A program made the translations under genes and the position numbers. Shown one piece after another: positions 53,943 through 64,000 of a stretch of 64,000 bases of DNA. This DNA comes from UBA2336 sp964419145 (GTDB lineage Bacteria; Bacteroidota; Bacteroidia; Cytophagales; Cyclobacteriaceae): contig CAYQOM010000002.1 in assembly GCA_964419145.1 (NCBI GenBank), positions 819,117 through 883,116 of the forward strand, given 5' to 3'. The notes under the pieces are model-generated. The model was not told the DNA's origin, made no database searches, and was given only the letters and a program-made list of their open reading frames with translations. Numbering within the stretch: position 1 is the stretch's first letter; each line of letters begins with the position of its first letter.

Positions 53943-56900
53943 TGCCTGTTCATCACCGCCAGTTTCTTCTGCACCACTACCCTATTGCCTTTACTGAACG
54001 TTACAATGTACATACCGTTAGCGAGGCGATCCAGTTCAACCTGTTGTGGTTCTGATAAGTCTTCATTCAAGGTACCGCGCAATACCTCCACCCCACGTTG
54101 ATCAATGATGCTCCATGTATAACCTTGAATAGGTGCCACGTTGCCGAAGCCCGATTCAATGCCAAAGTTCACTTTATTGGAAGCTGGGTTCGGGAAAACC
54201 ACCAGGTCTTTAACTTGAGCCAATACGGGGTCATCGCCAATACCCACAACCGTTGTTGGAACTTTGAATTCGGATTGAATTACCCGTGACTGATGGATTC
54301 TCTTCGTGTTACGATCCTGTACAAAGGCCACCAGGTACAGGTTATTACCATCCTGAACAGGAACATTAACAATACTCTTTACCGGCACGTTCTGAATTGT
54401 TCCATTACTCCATGCCTGATTGATTGTCAACCCTTCACTTCCTAACAACATTTTTCGTAACACATTTATATTTCCATTTACATCACCTTCAACCAAGGCC
54501 ACCTGGAATGTGTATGGTGTGGTCACCGATTGCTGAGCTATGTATTCGTAATTAACGGTTAAGTCAATGGAGTCATTCGTTGTAGGGTTTTGTGTAACAT
54601 CTATAGTAAACAACGGATCTTCCAATGCTCTACGATCAAGCTCTACGGCAGTTATCTTGGTTTGGTCACCGTTAAAGGAAGTGCCAAAATAGTTGCCCAA
54701 TACACCATCCATAATGGCGGCAGGAGGCTGCGAGACACCATAGTACAAGCTTCGGGCGGCAGGATCTACAGAGTTTTCTTCATTAATTGCATCGGGCGAT
54801 GGATTCGCTATATGATACTGCATCTTAAAGAAATCAGAGCTATCCTTAAGTATAAATTGATTCATATATAAATTATCCAAGTAGTCATTCGAAGTAACGC
54901 TTATTCCAGAATTAGTGAAATATTCAACCAGTACATTTCGTTGTTTTTCACCTACAAAAACATTATCGAAGGCGAAGCCTTCATAAGGTCTTGAGGGAGT
55001 ACCATTATCACTATTACTGCCAAAAGCAATTCGGAGGATAACTTCATTGCGTTCTGCTTCCGGGACCATATCCAGGTTAAACCTGGCTGTTTTCCAACCA
55101 GTTTGTATACCGGTCCATCCAAATTGACCGATAGGTTGCAAACCTGGATTCGCCACCAATGCACCACGGTTATACCAATTTATACCTGCGCCACTTATAT
55201 CGCCAATAGCTTCCCAGGTAGCACCACCATCAGTTGAATATTGAAGTACGGCTCCATCGCGTTGATCTTCGAGATCAGACCAATAATCAATTGAGACCAT
55301 AGGTCTCTTTATATCAATAAGGTTAAGGCAAGGTCCAATTACAGCCGATTTCTCGTTGTGGAAATAGGTTGCATTTTGAGAAGTAATATCAGGATTGCCA
55401 CCCGTCCACCAGGCGTTGCTGCTACCTGATGAAGCGGAATTAATTACGGTACCCGTTGGAGGTCCCCAAATCCAACTCGTATCTGAAACAATAAGATCGG
55501 CTATCTGAAGCCCATTATTCGCTTTTGTCCGAACCCAGGTGCCTTGGCTCGCTTCAAAGTCTTCGAAGTATCCCATTGTTGGCGATGGTGTTCCATAGTC
55601 CTGAATAAACACTCTTCGCGTTAACGAGTTCGTACAACCATCATCGGTAGTAACGGTTAACTCAACATTGTATTGACCAAAATTATCATAGCGGTGTTCA
55701 GGTCCGGCAAACGTTCCTAAGGTCCTTCCTCCATTTGTTCCGGCAGGAATATTATCTCCGGCAAGTCCTGTTACAGAAAATCCATCATCAAATGTCCACG
55801 TATACGATTCGATATTACTAATTCCTGGATTTGTCTGATCTACGAATTTTGTATCGTCACCGCTACAAAACTCTGTCCAGCTAAATGCCATATCCGGCAC
55901 AGGTCCGACACGTAAGAGCTTTGAGGACTCATTTGAACAACCTTCGTTTGTAGTTACCAGTAACGTTACATTATAACTATTCGCGGTTGTGTATTGATAA
56001 GTTGGCTCTTGAGAGGTACTTCCGTTACCATCACCAAATTGCCACAAGTATTGTGTTATTGTTGAACCATAACTATTGCTTCCACTAATCAGAGACGATT
56101 CGGCAAATGTGATGTTTGAAGTTACACAAGAGTTGGCAACGTCAATTATCGATGTAGGTGATGCGGTCACCCGTATAATACGTGCCAACGGGTTCGTTGC
56201 ACCAAACTCATTCGTGTATTCATAAATGATGGTATACTCACTGGTTGTAAGACCATCGGTACGCAACTTGAATTTTCCACTACCACCATCAAAGTAAATA
56301 CTACCTTGGGGCAAATCCGGGCTTGAAAAATTAGCAGCTTCTGGAGGTGTTAGGTTTGGAATATCTTCCAGCGGATCCTCTATAAGCGTAAGGTCTCCTT
56401 GGTCTGCACAGATATAACCACTAGCCACGCCAAGCGGATCAGGTTGCTCATTCTGAACTCTAAAGCTAACTGTTGTAATAGGATTTACGATTATATTTCT
56501 AATGGGTGAGCTAAAGCATCCGGTAGCGGGATCCTGGTAAGAGTAGCGTATTGTATTTATTGCCGGGGTTAAGTTAGCAATAGACGGGAAAAAGGTATTT
56601 CCTGAAACCCCGGGGCCTGAGAACGTACCTCCAGGGGGAACACCACTCATCGTAACTGGAGGACTATTTTCTGCATAAACCGGATCTAATCCAACTATCG
56701 TCACAAAGTTCAAGGTATCACTAACAGCAACCACCACCTGATCAGAAACAGCCGGACAAACTCCTGGCGGATCATCAGTAGTCAAGGTAAATGTGATGGA
56801 CAGATTTGTTGCCGAACGTTCTGCATTGTTTAAGGTATAACCCGTAATGGGGTTTGTTGCCACATCAAAATTATTGGTACCCCCACTCCAGGTTACAGAT

Positions 56901-59900
56901 GAAGTTGAACCGCTAAATGATCCGTTCAGCGTAATGTCATCGTATTCGCAAATAGCGAAATCTGCTCCCGCAAATACTTTAGCGGATTCTTCTACATTGA
57001 AATCAACATCAATGAAAGCAACCGAGCAAGGCCCTGCTCCATCCGGATCATTTGTGGTTAAGCGGAAGGTTAGTACGTTTCCAACATCGGTAGGGTCGGT
57101 ATCATAGGTAGCGGTAACATTTAGTCCGGTAATGCTGCTGGTTGATAACGTACCGGCACCACTGATCAAACTCCAACTACCACTGGTAGCGCTGCCACCA
57201 ATTGAACCAATTAAGTTTATCCGGTCAGGCTCACAAACATCAACCAACGTAGCGGGTACCGAAACGAGCGCCTGTGGGTTAACACGCAGTTCAAATGAAC
57301 TGGTCACTACTGTACACGTGGCAGACGGGCTTGTAACGGTAAGGGTAAATGTAACCACGTTACTTACATCACCTGCGCCAACTGTATAGACAGGATTTAA
57401 AGCAGTATTATCACTTAGGCTACCGGTACCGTTGTGCGACCAAACCAAACTTCCATTGGAAGCTGAAGCTATCGTGGTGCGGGATGAAAAATCAAAGGTT
57501 GGCGTTCCTTCACAAACCGCATCGTTGCTTCCGGCAATTGCCGTTGGTCCAGGTGTGATGGTGATTTCCATGATGTCGTTTGCCTGCACACAACTTCCGT
57601 TGGCAAATGCGGTCAGCGTAAATGTTACAATACCCGTTTCGCCCGGAGAAGCAAAGTAGGTTGGCATTAAGGTTGTCCCATCAAACAAGGTACCGCTCCC
57701 ATTGTGGGTCCATTGCAGGGAACTGAAGTTGGAAGCCGAAGCGGGAATAGCTTGTGCCGAAAACGTAAAGCTTCCACCCTGACAAATTTCAGCATCACTA
57801 CCCGCATTGACCATAACAGCAGGTGTGATTACCAACACCATATTATCGTTGACGCTTACACAACTTCCATTCCCGTTGGCAGTTAGCGTAAAGGTTACAT
57901 TGCCGGTTTCACCAACACCGGGTGTATAGGTTGGTGTTAAGGTGTTGGCATTTATTAAAGATCCTGTGCCTGATGTCGTCCAGATAATTGAACTAAAGTT
58001 GGTGGCGGTGGCTGGCGTTACTTGCGAAGAGAAATTGTAAACCACTCCTTCGCAGGTTTCAGCATCGCTACCTGCCGATACCGTAGCCGATGGAGTAATG
58101 GTAAGTACCATCTGATCCTGAATGGAGGCACAACTGCCGTTACCAGTAGCAGTAAGTGTAAAGGTTACATTACCGGCTTCGCCAATACCTGGCTGATAGG
58201 TTGGTGTTAATGTATTCGGATTAAATAGTATGCCGGTACCGGTTGTTGTCCACGTTATAGTGGCATAATTCGCTGCATTTGCAGGTGTACCTTGTGAAGT
58301 AAAATTGAACGTAACACCTTGGCAAGTTTCTGCATCACTACCTGCAGATAAAATTGGGGCTGGGGTTACCACAAGTGTCATTTGATCCTGTACCAAAACA
58401 CAGCTTCCGTTTCCTGTAGCCGTTAATGTAAATATCACATTGCCGGTTTCACCAACACCCGGAGTATAGGTAGGTGTTAGTGTGTTTGCATTTGCGATTG
58501 AACCTGTTCCTGTAGTGGTCCATAAAATCGACAGGAAGTTTGTAGCTGTAGCCGGACTTGACTGCGAAGCAAAACTAAAGTTCACTCCCTGACAGGTTTC
58601 TGCATCACTTCCGGCAAATACGGTAGCGGCCGGAGTAATGGTGAGTATCATTTGATCATTAACGGTAACGCAACTTCCGTTTCCGGTAGCCGTAAGCGTA
58701 AAGGTGATGTTACCTGTTTCGCCAACAGCTGGCGCATAAGTGGGTGTCAAGGTGTTGGCATTACTGAGCACACCAGCACCGGTTGTAGTCCAAAGTATTG
58801 TGTTAAAGTTAGATGCCGTTGCCAGCGTAGTTTGTGTATTGAAATTGAAGGTAACTCCCTGGCAGGTTTCTGAGTCGCTTCCCGCAGAAACAACCGCAGC
58901 CGGTGTAATCACCATTGTCATTTGATCCTGAATAGTCACGCAGCTACCATTACCCGTTGCAGTTAATGTAAAGGTCACATTACCTGTTTCACCAACACCT
59001 GGCACATACGATGGCGTAAGGGTATTGGCATTGTTGAGTGTGCCCGTTCCGGTGGTCGTCCACAAAATGCTTTGGAAGTTTGTTGCGGTAGCCGGTGACC
59101 CTTGTGATGAAAAGTTATAGGTCACTCCCTGACAGGTTTCCGCGTCACTACCAGCAAAAACAGTTGGTGCTGGTGTTATCGTCAAAATCATCTGATCATT
59201 CACAGAAACACAACTTCCATTTCCGTTGGCTGTAAGGGTGAACGTTACCGCTCCGGTTTCACCTGCACCAGGAATGTAAGTAGGCGTTAATGTATTGGCG
59301 TTGCTGAGCAAACCAGTTCCGGTGGTCGTCCAGAGAATGCTACTGAAATTAGAAACACTTGCTGGTGTTGTCTGTGCGCTAAAGTTGAAATTAACCCCCT
59401 GACAGGTTTCGGAGTCACTTCCAGCTGACACAACAGGAGCCGGTGTAACATTCAAAATCATTTGATCCGCCACACTCACACAGCTTCCATTTCCGTTAGC
59501 CGTAAGCGTAAATGTTACAGCACCGGTCTCTCCCACTCCAGGCGTGTACGTTGGTGTAAATGTAGAAGCATTGGTTAAGGAACCCGTTCCCGTAGTTGTC
59601 CAGAGTATACTGCTGTAATTAGTAGCTGATGCCGGTGTAGCTTGTGAGCTGAAATTAAACGTTACTCCTTCACATGTTTCCTGATTGCTTCCGGCATTTA
59701 CAATTGGTGCGGGTGTAATCACCAAAATCATTTGGTCATTTACGCTTACACAACTACCGTTACCATTAACGGTTAATGTAAAGGTTACATTGCCAGCCTC
59801 GCCTACTCCAGGCTGATACGTTGGTGTTAGTGTATTGGCATTGAAAATTGTACCTGTTCCTGAATGAGTCCATAAAACAGATAAGGCATTGGTTGCAGAA

Positions 59901-62900
59901 GCAGGCGTTGATTGTGTATTAAAATTAAAGGATACTCCCTGACAAGTCTCTGAATCACTGCCAGCAAAGGCAACAGGTGCCGGAGTTATCACCAATGTCA
60001 TCTGATCGTTTACGCTAGCGCAACTTCCGTTACCGTTCACCGTAAGGGTGAGGATAACATTTCCTGTTTCCCCAGCACCGGGTGTGTAGCTTGGTGTTAG
60101 GGTATTTGCATTCGTTAGTGTTCCTGTACCGTTATGTGTCCATAACAGCGAAGCAAATTGCGTTGCCGATGCGGGAGTAGTTTGGGTGCTGAAATTGAAC
60201 GTCACACCTTGACACGTTTCAGCATCGCTTCCAGCAGATACAGTAGGTTCAGGAGTAATCACCAAAGTCATTTGGTCGTTCACCGAGGCACAGCTTCCAT
60301 TACCGCTCGCGGTCAACGTGAAAACAATATTTCCGGTCTCTCCAACGCCAGGCTCATACGTAGGTGTAAGTGTATTTGCGTTAAAGATGGTACCACTGCC
60401 AGTGTGGGTCCAAAGTATAGATGAAAAATTTGATGCTGATGCTAAGGTTGTTTGTGTATTGAAGTTGAACGTTACTCCCTGACATGTTTCTGCATCACTT
60501 CCCGCGGAAACCAGTGGTGAAGGAGTTATGGTCAGAACCATCTGATCATTCAAGGGGGCACAACTGCCATTACCTGTTGCTGTTAAGGTAAAGGTTACAT
60601 TTCCTGTCTCACCGACACCCGGGGTATAGGTTGGCGTGAGCGTATTGGCATTGGCTAACGAACCTGTTCCTGATGTAGTCCACGTAAGGGTATTGAAATT
60701 ACTGGCTGATGCGGGAGTAGTTTGTGTACTAAAAGCAAATGCCACGCCCTGACAGGTTTCCGAATCACTTCCTGCAGATACAATTACTGATGGAGTGATG
60801 TTCAAGATCATTTGGTCATTGACACTAACGCAGCTACCATTACCAGTAGCGGTCAGAGTAAATGTGACCGCACCTGTTTCACCAACTCCTGGTGTATAAA
60901 TGGGCGATAGTGTTGTTACATTCACCAATGTTCCGGTTCCAGTGGTTGTCCATTGAATACTGCTGAATTGTGATGCGGTTGCCGGAGAAGCTTGAGTTCC
61001 AAAATTAAAGGTTACTCCCTGACAGGTCTCTTCATCACTTCCGGCAAATACCAACGGTGCTGGTGTAATGGTAAGTACCATCTGATCATTCAGTGTGGCA
61101 CAGCTACCATTTCCGGTTGCAGTTAATGTANNNNNNNNNNCCCGGTGTGTACGTTGGTGTCAGTGTATTGGCATTGGCCAATGATCCGGTGCCAGTGGTA
61201 GTCCAGGTAATGGTGTTAAAGTTACTTGCTGATGCAGGAGTTGACTGCGTAGAGAAATTGAATGAGAGACCCTGGCAGATTTCCGCATCACTGCCTGCTG
61301 ATACAACAACAGCCGGTGTGATGGTAAGCGTCATCTGGTCATTCACATCTGCACAACTACCACCACCGTCTGCAGTAAGCGTAAACGTAACAACACCAGT
61401 TTCTCCAGGTTGAGGAATATACGTTGGTGTTAAGGTTGTAGCATTAAACAAGGAACCTGAACCGGTTGTAGTCCATAGTAACGAAGCAAAATTACTGGCC
61501 GATGCAGGAATGGTTTGAGAGGCGAAACTGAAATTAGAACCTTGGCAAATTTCCGAATCACTGCCGGCATTTGCTGCTGGGGCAGGAGTGATTTGCAATA
61601 CCATGGCATCTTGCACAGGCGCACAGGAACCATTTCCGGTTGCCGTTAATGTGAACGTAACATTTCCAGTCTCTCCAATTCCAGGAGTATAAGACGGGGT
61701 TAATGTGTTGGCACCTGTCAGTGAACCCGTTCCTGTGGTTGTCCACAGCAAGGAAGCAAAATTGGTGGCGGTCGCCAGTGGTGCCTGCGTGCTGAAATCA
61801 AAGCTTGATCCCTCGCATATCTCCGCATCACCTCCTGCATTAACGGTTGGCGCTGGCGTAATCACCAAATCCATTTGATCCGATGTATTCGTGCAACTTC
61901 CGGTGCTGGTTACAAGCAGTGTAAAGGTAACAGTGCCAGTCTCTCCCGCCCCAGGTAGATATGTAGGGGCAATCGTATTTGGATTGAATAATGTTCCTGT
62001 TCCAGAATGCGACCAGGTTAATGTTGCATAATTGGATGCAGAGGCCGGAGTTGACTGAGTCGAGAAATTAAAGATTACCCCTGCGCAGGTCTCACTGTTG
62101 CTTCCCGCATCAACAAAAGGCAATGGAGTGATGTTCAGAATCATCTGATCGGCTACATCTGCACACGTACCAATACCCTCAGCTGTTAGCGTAAACGTTA
62201 CTGGCCCGGTTTCACTTGCACCCGGTGTATAATTGGGCGTCAGGGTTGAAGCATTAGACAAGACACCGGTTCCGGTAGTCGTCCAAAGTAATGATGCAAA
62301 ATTTGTAGCGGATGCAGGAGTTGACTGAGAAGCAAAATTAAAGGCTGAGCCTTCGCAAATTTCCTGATCACTTCCGGCATTTACTATCGGATTAGGTGAC
62401 ACCGTTACAAGAAGTGGTGCAGCCAACGTATTACACCCTGTGGCTGTAATGGTTTCAACAACCGATACCGAACCTGTACCAGCTGATGTCCAGGTGACTG
62501 AAATTTCGTTCGTACCCGCACCGCTATCTATCGTACCGCCAACAACCGTCCATGCATAGGTGTTACCGCCAACATTTGGTGTCGAATACAACACCCCCGT
62601 TTCTGTCCGACAAACATTACTGTTTCCTGCTATTACAGGAGTTGGATTTGGATTTATGGTAACATTATAAACAGGAGTGACAGTTGTACATCCACCCACT
62701 GTTTCAGTGAGTGTCAAGGTTCCTGGTCCTGCGGCACCCCAATCGACCGTTACGGTGTTATTTGTTGAAGCCCCATCAATCGTACCACCAGTAACATTCC
62801 AACTATAGGTATTCCCTGCTGTAAGTGGAGATGAGTAAACAACGTTTTGTTCATTCGCACAAACGGCATTATCACCACTGATTACCGGGGCCGGTATTGG

Positions 62901-64000
62901 ATTAATTGTTACCGAGTAAACCGGTGTTGTTGTAATACAACTGCTTGAAGGTACAACTTCAGTGACCTCAATAGTACCTGCACCCGCAGGTCCCCAATTT
63001 ACCGTAATTGAATTAGTGCCGGCCCCCGCCACAATAGAGCCTCCCGAAACGGACCATGTGTAGGTATTACCCGGTGAATTTGGCGTGGAGTAAATTACTC
63101 CGGCATCATTGGCACAAACCACGTTAAGTCCGCTGATAACTGGCGTGGGTAACGTGTTGATATTTACATTAAAGATTGGGGTAGTAATAAAGCAACCGGA
63201 AGCTGTTATCGTTTCCGTCAATTGAATTGTTCCGGTGCCTGCAGTACCCCAGTCTACCACAATGCTATTTCCGGTTGATGAACCGTCAATCGTTCCTCCT
63301 GTTACCGTCCAGGCATATGTATGTCCTGCAACAAGTGGCGTACTGTAAACTTTATTTTGTGCATTTTCGCAAACTGTATTATCACCTGTAATGGAGGGTG
63401 TCGGTATAGCTTCAATGGTTACGTTGTAAGGTGGAGTGGTAACGGTACAGCTACTGCTTACTATGAACTGTGTTACTGTAACCGACCCTGCTCCTGCGGC
63501 ACCCCAATCCACGGTTATGGAGTTGGTACCTGCACCTGCCACAATAGTACCACCTGATACCGACCAGGAATACAAATCACCAGGAACATTTGGTGTGGAA
63601 TAAACAACACCGGTTGTGTTTGCACAGACAGTAGCTAGGCCGCTGATAACTGGAGATGGAGAATTATTAATGACAATATTAAAATCTGGTGTAAGTGTGC
63701 TGCAGCCTGTGGCAATTATTGTTTCAAGAATAGCCACAGTTCCGGGGCCTGCTGCACCCCAGTCAACAACAATGCTATTTCCATTTGATGGCCCATCAAT
63801 CGTTCCTCCAGATACCGTCCATGCATAGGTTCTTCCTGCATTGAACGGCACAGCATACGTGACATCTTGTTCACCGGCACACACGCTGTTGTTGCCGCTG
63901 ATAACCGGGGTCGGATTCGCGTTGATCGTGACGTTGTAATTCGCGGTCGTGGTTGCACAGCCGGTAGCGGTGATCGTCTCAGTTACCCGAACGGTGCCTG
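53939..64000 (-). CDS. Giant T9SS type A repeat adhesin (5' end beyond the window, broken by a 10-N gap)
   Basis: One long frame runs from the window end to TAA at 53939 and encodes more than 3,300 residues, if the N-gap is about 27 nt. From the N-terminal side: at least six type A PKD-like repeats of 85 residues, then 19 type B repeats of 90 residues (GSDxETCQGV, GETGNVTFTLTATGNGSC), then two divergent Ig-like units, PKD domains (about 55560-56160; YLWQFGDGNGSTSQEPTYQY), a MAM/lectin-like domain (about 54940-55560), a thioredoxin/Omp28-like region (VLVEYFTNSG, about 54370-54930) and a T9SS type A sorting domain (VVFPNPASNKV). Each type B unit has two cysteines that may form a disulfide. The protein should be displayed at the surface for adhesion. 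Confidence 0.85.
57270..62400 (-). repeat. Type B repeat array, strict 270-bp (90-residue) period
   Basis: The codons for the ETCQG motif recur at 57781, 58051, 58321, 58591, 58861, 59131, 59401, 59671, 59941, 60211, 60481, 60751, 61021, then 61274, 61544, 61814, 62084 and 62354. Every step is 270 bp except 61021 to 61274 (253 bp), which spans the Ns. The most divergent unit lies at 57270-57540. DNA of different units differs at many silent sites, so protein length is conserved beyond simple recent duplication. Confidence 0.9.
61131..61140. other. Assembly gap (10 N), probably a true 27 nt
   Basis: Ten Ns interrupt the giant adhesin gene and shift its frame (minus-strand reading ends in YTPG before and resumes in TLTATGNGSC after, in a different frame). 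The local motif spacing is 253 bp instead of 270, so 17 bp are missing beyond the 10 written. Filling with the family's GVGETGNVTF codons needs 27 nt and restores the frame. Confidence 0.8.
62400..64000 (-). repeat. Type A repeat array, 255-bp (85-residue) period with alternating subtypes
   Basis: The cysteine codon of the VCxN/VCxGEQ motif recurs at 62858, 63113, 63368, 63623 and 63878, exactly 255 bp apart. Two subtypes alternate: one with TYAW(T/N)V-GGTIDG, one with YSWSVSGG-IVAGAGTN. The array may thus have grown as 510-bp dimers. It runs off the window end. Confidence 0.85.

Noticed and set aside
61104..61140. Apparent stop and new start dividing the giant adhesin into two genes
   Set aside because: They result from the 10-N gap. 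The period and codon evidence both call for 27 nt and one continuous frame.
57270..64000. CRISPR array (long regular repeats)
   Set aside because: The repeats are 255-270 bp, coding and without short identical units and unique spacers. They are protein domains.

Overview
The window reads as a chromosome segment from a Cytophagales-like member of the Bacteroidota. The signs are type IX secretion (T9SS) C-terminal sorting domains on three proteins, a PorP/SprF protein, two giant repeat adhesins, GH29/GH127 sugar catabolism, a SPOR protein beside ExbB/ExbD/TonB, and several matches to the Bacteroidota promoter element TAnnTTTG. There are no tRNA or rRNA genes and no CRISPR array. A run of ten Ns at 61131-61140 marks an assembly gap.

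Layout. (1) 1-7767, plus strand, visibly AT-rich: a fucoside-use cluster made of the end of a DUF5916-type outer-membrane protein, a DUF4432 epimerase-like protein, a cupin protein, two tandem GH29 alpha-L-fucosidases and an MFS sugar porter. (2) 7854-10229: a tyrosine integrase flanked by two toxin-less antitoxin-like regulators, one Xre/ParS-type and one with a doubled HigA fold, then a gene-poor stretch with short direct repeats. This looks like the edge of an island. (3) 10230-17609, minus strand: a surface operon running HYR-repeat adhesin with T9SS type B tail, PorP/SprF, TPR/PD40 protein, sensor histidine kinase. (4) 17817-19436: an ABC-F ATPase with one degenerate ATP site. (5) 19438-25297, minus: a translationally coupled glycan operon running GH127, GalM-like epimerase, putative glycosidase fused to a formylglycine-generating-enzyme-like domain.

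(6) 25385-35368, minus: TPR protein, gyrA, an outer-membrane barrel with a probable non-AUG start, an LpoB-type lipoprotein with a TPR partner, rpe, a T9SS-exported subtilase and a lipoprotein. (7) 35437-38625: a TrpF-like protein lacking the catalytic cysteine, an OmpR-type regulator, a glycosyltransferase and an LpxH-like phosphoesterase. (8) 38768-48384, minus: a long envelope operon running large TPR protein, plugless barrel, SPOR protein, ExbB, ExbD, TonB, folC, trmB, headed by a near-consensus promoter. (9) 48481-50536, minus: holA, rhomboid protease, TerB-like protein. (10) 50635-53942, plus: a sigma-54 response regulator and a hybrid histidine kinase with an HPt domain. (11) 53939 to the window end, minus: one giant T9SS type A adhesin of more than 3,300 residues with two repeat classes of strict period (270 bp and 255 bp). 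The 10-N gap breaks its frame artificially.

The recurrent theme is the cell surface: export and anchoring of long adhesins, envelope energisation by ExbBD-TonB, and use of fucose- and arabinose-containing glycans. The best candidates for something new are the integrase with two orphan antitoxin-like regulators, the adhesin-PorP-PD40-kinase operon, the glycosidase-FGE fusion, the cysteine-less TrpF-like protein and the giant periodic adhesin.
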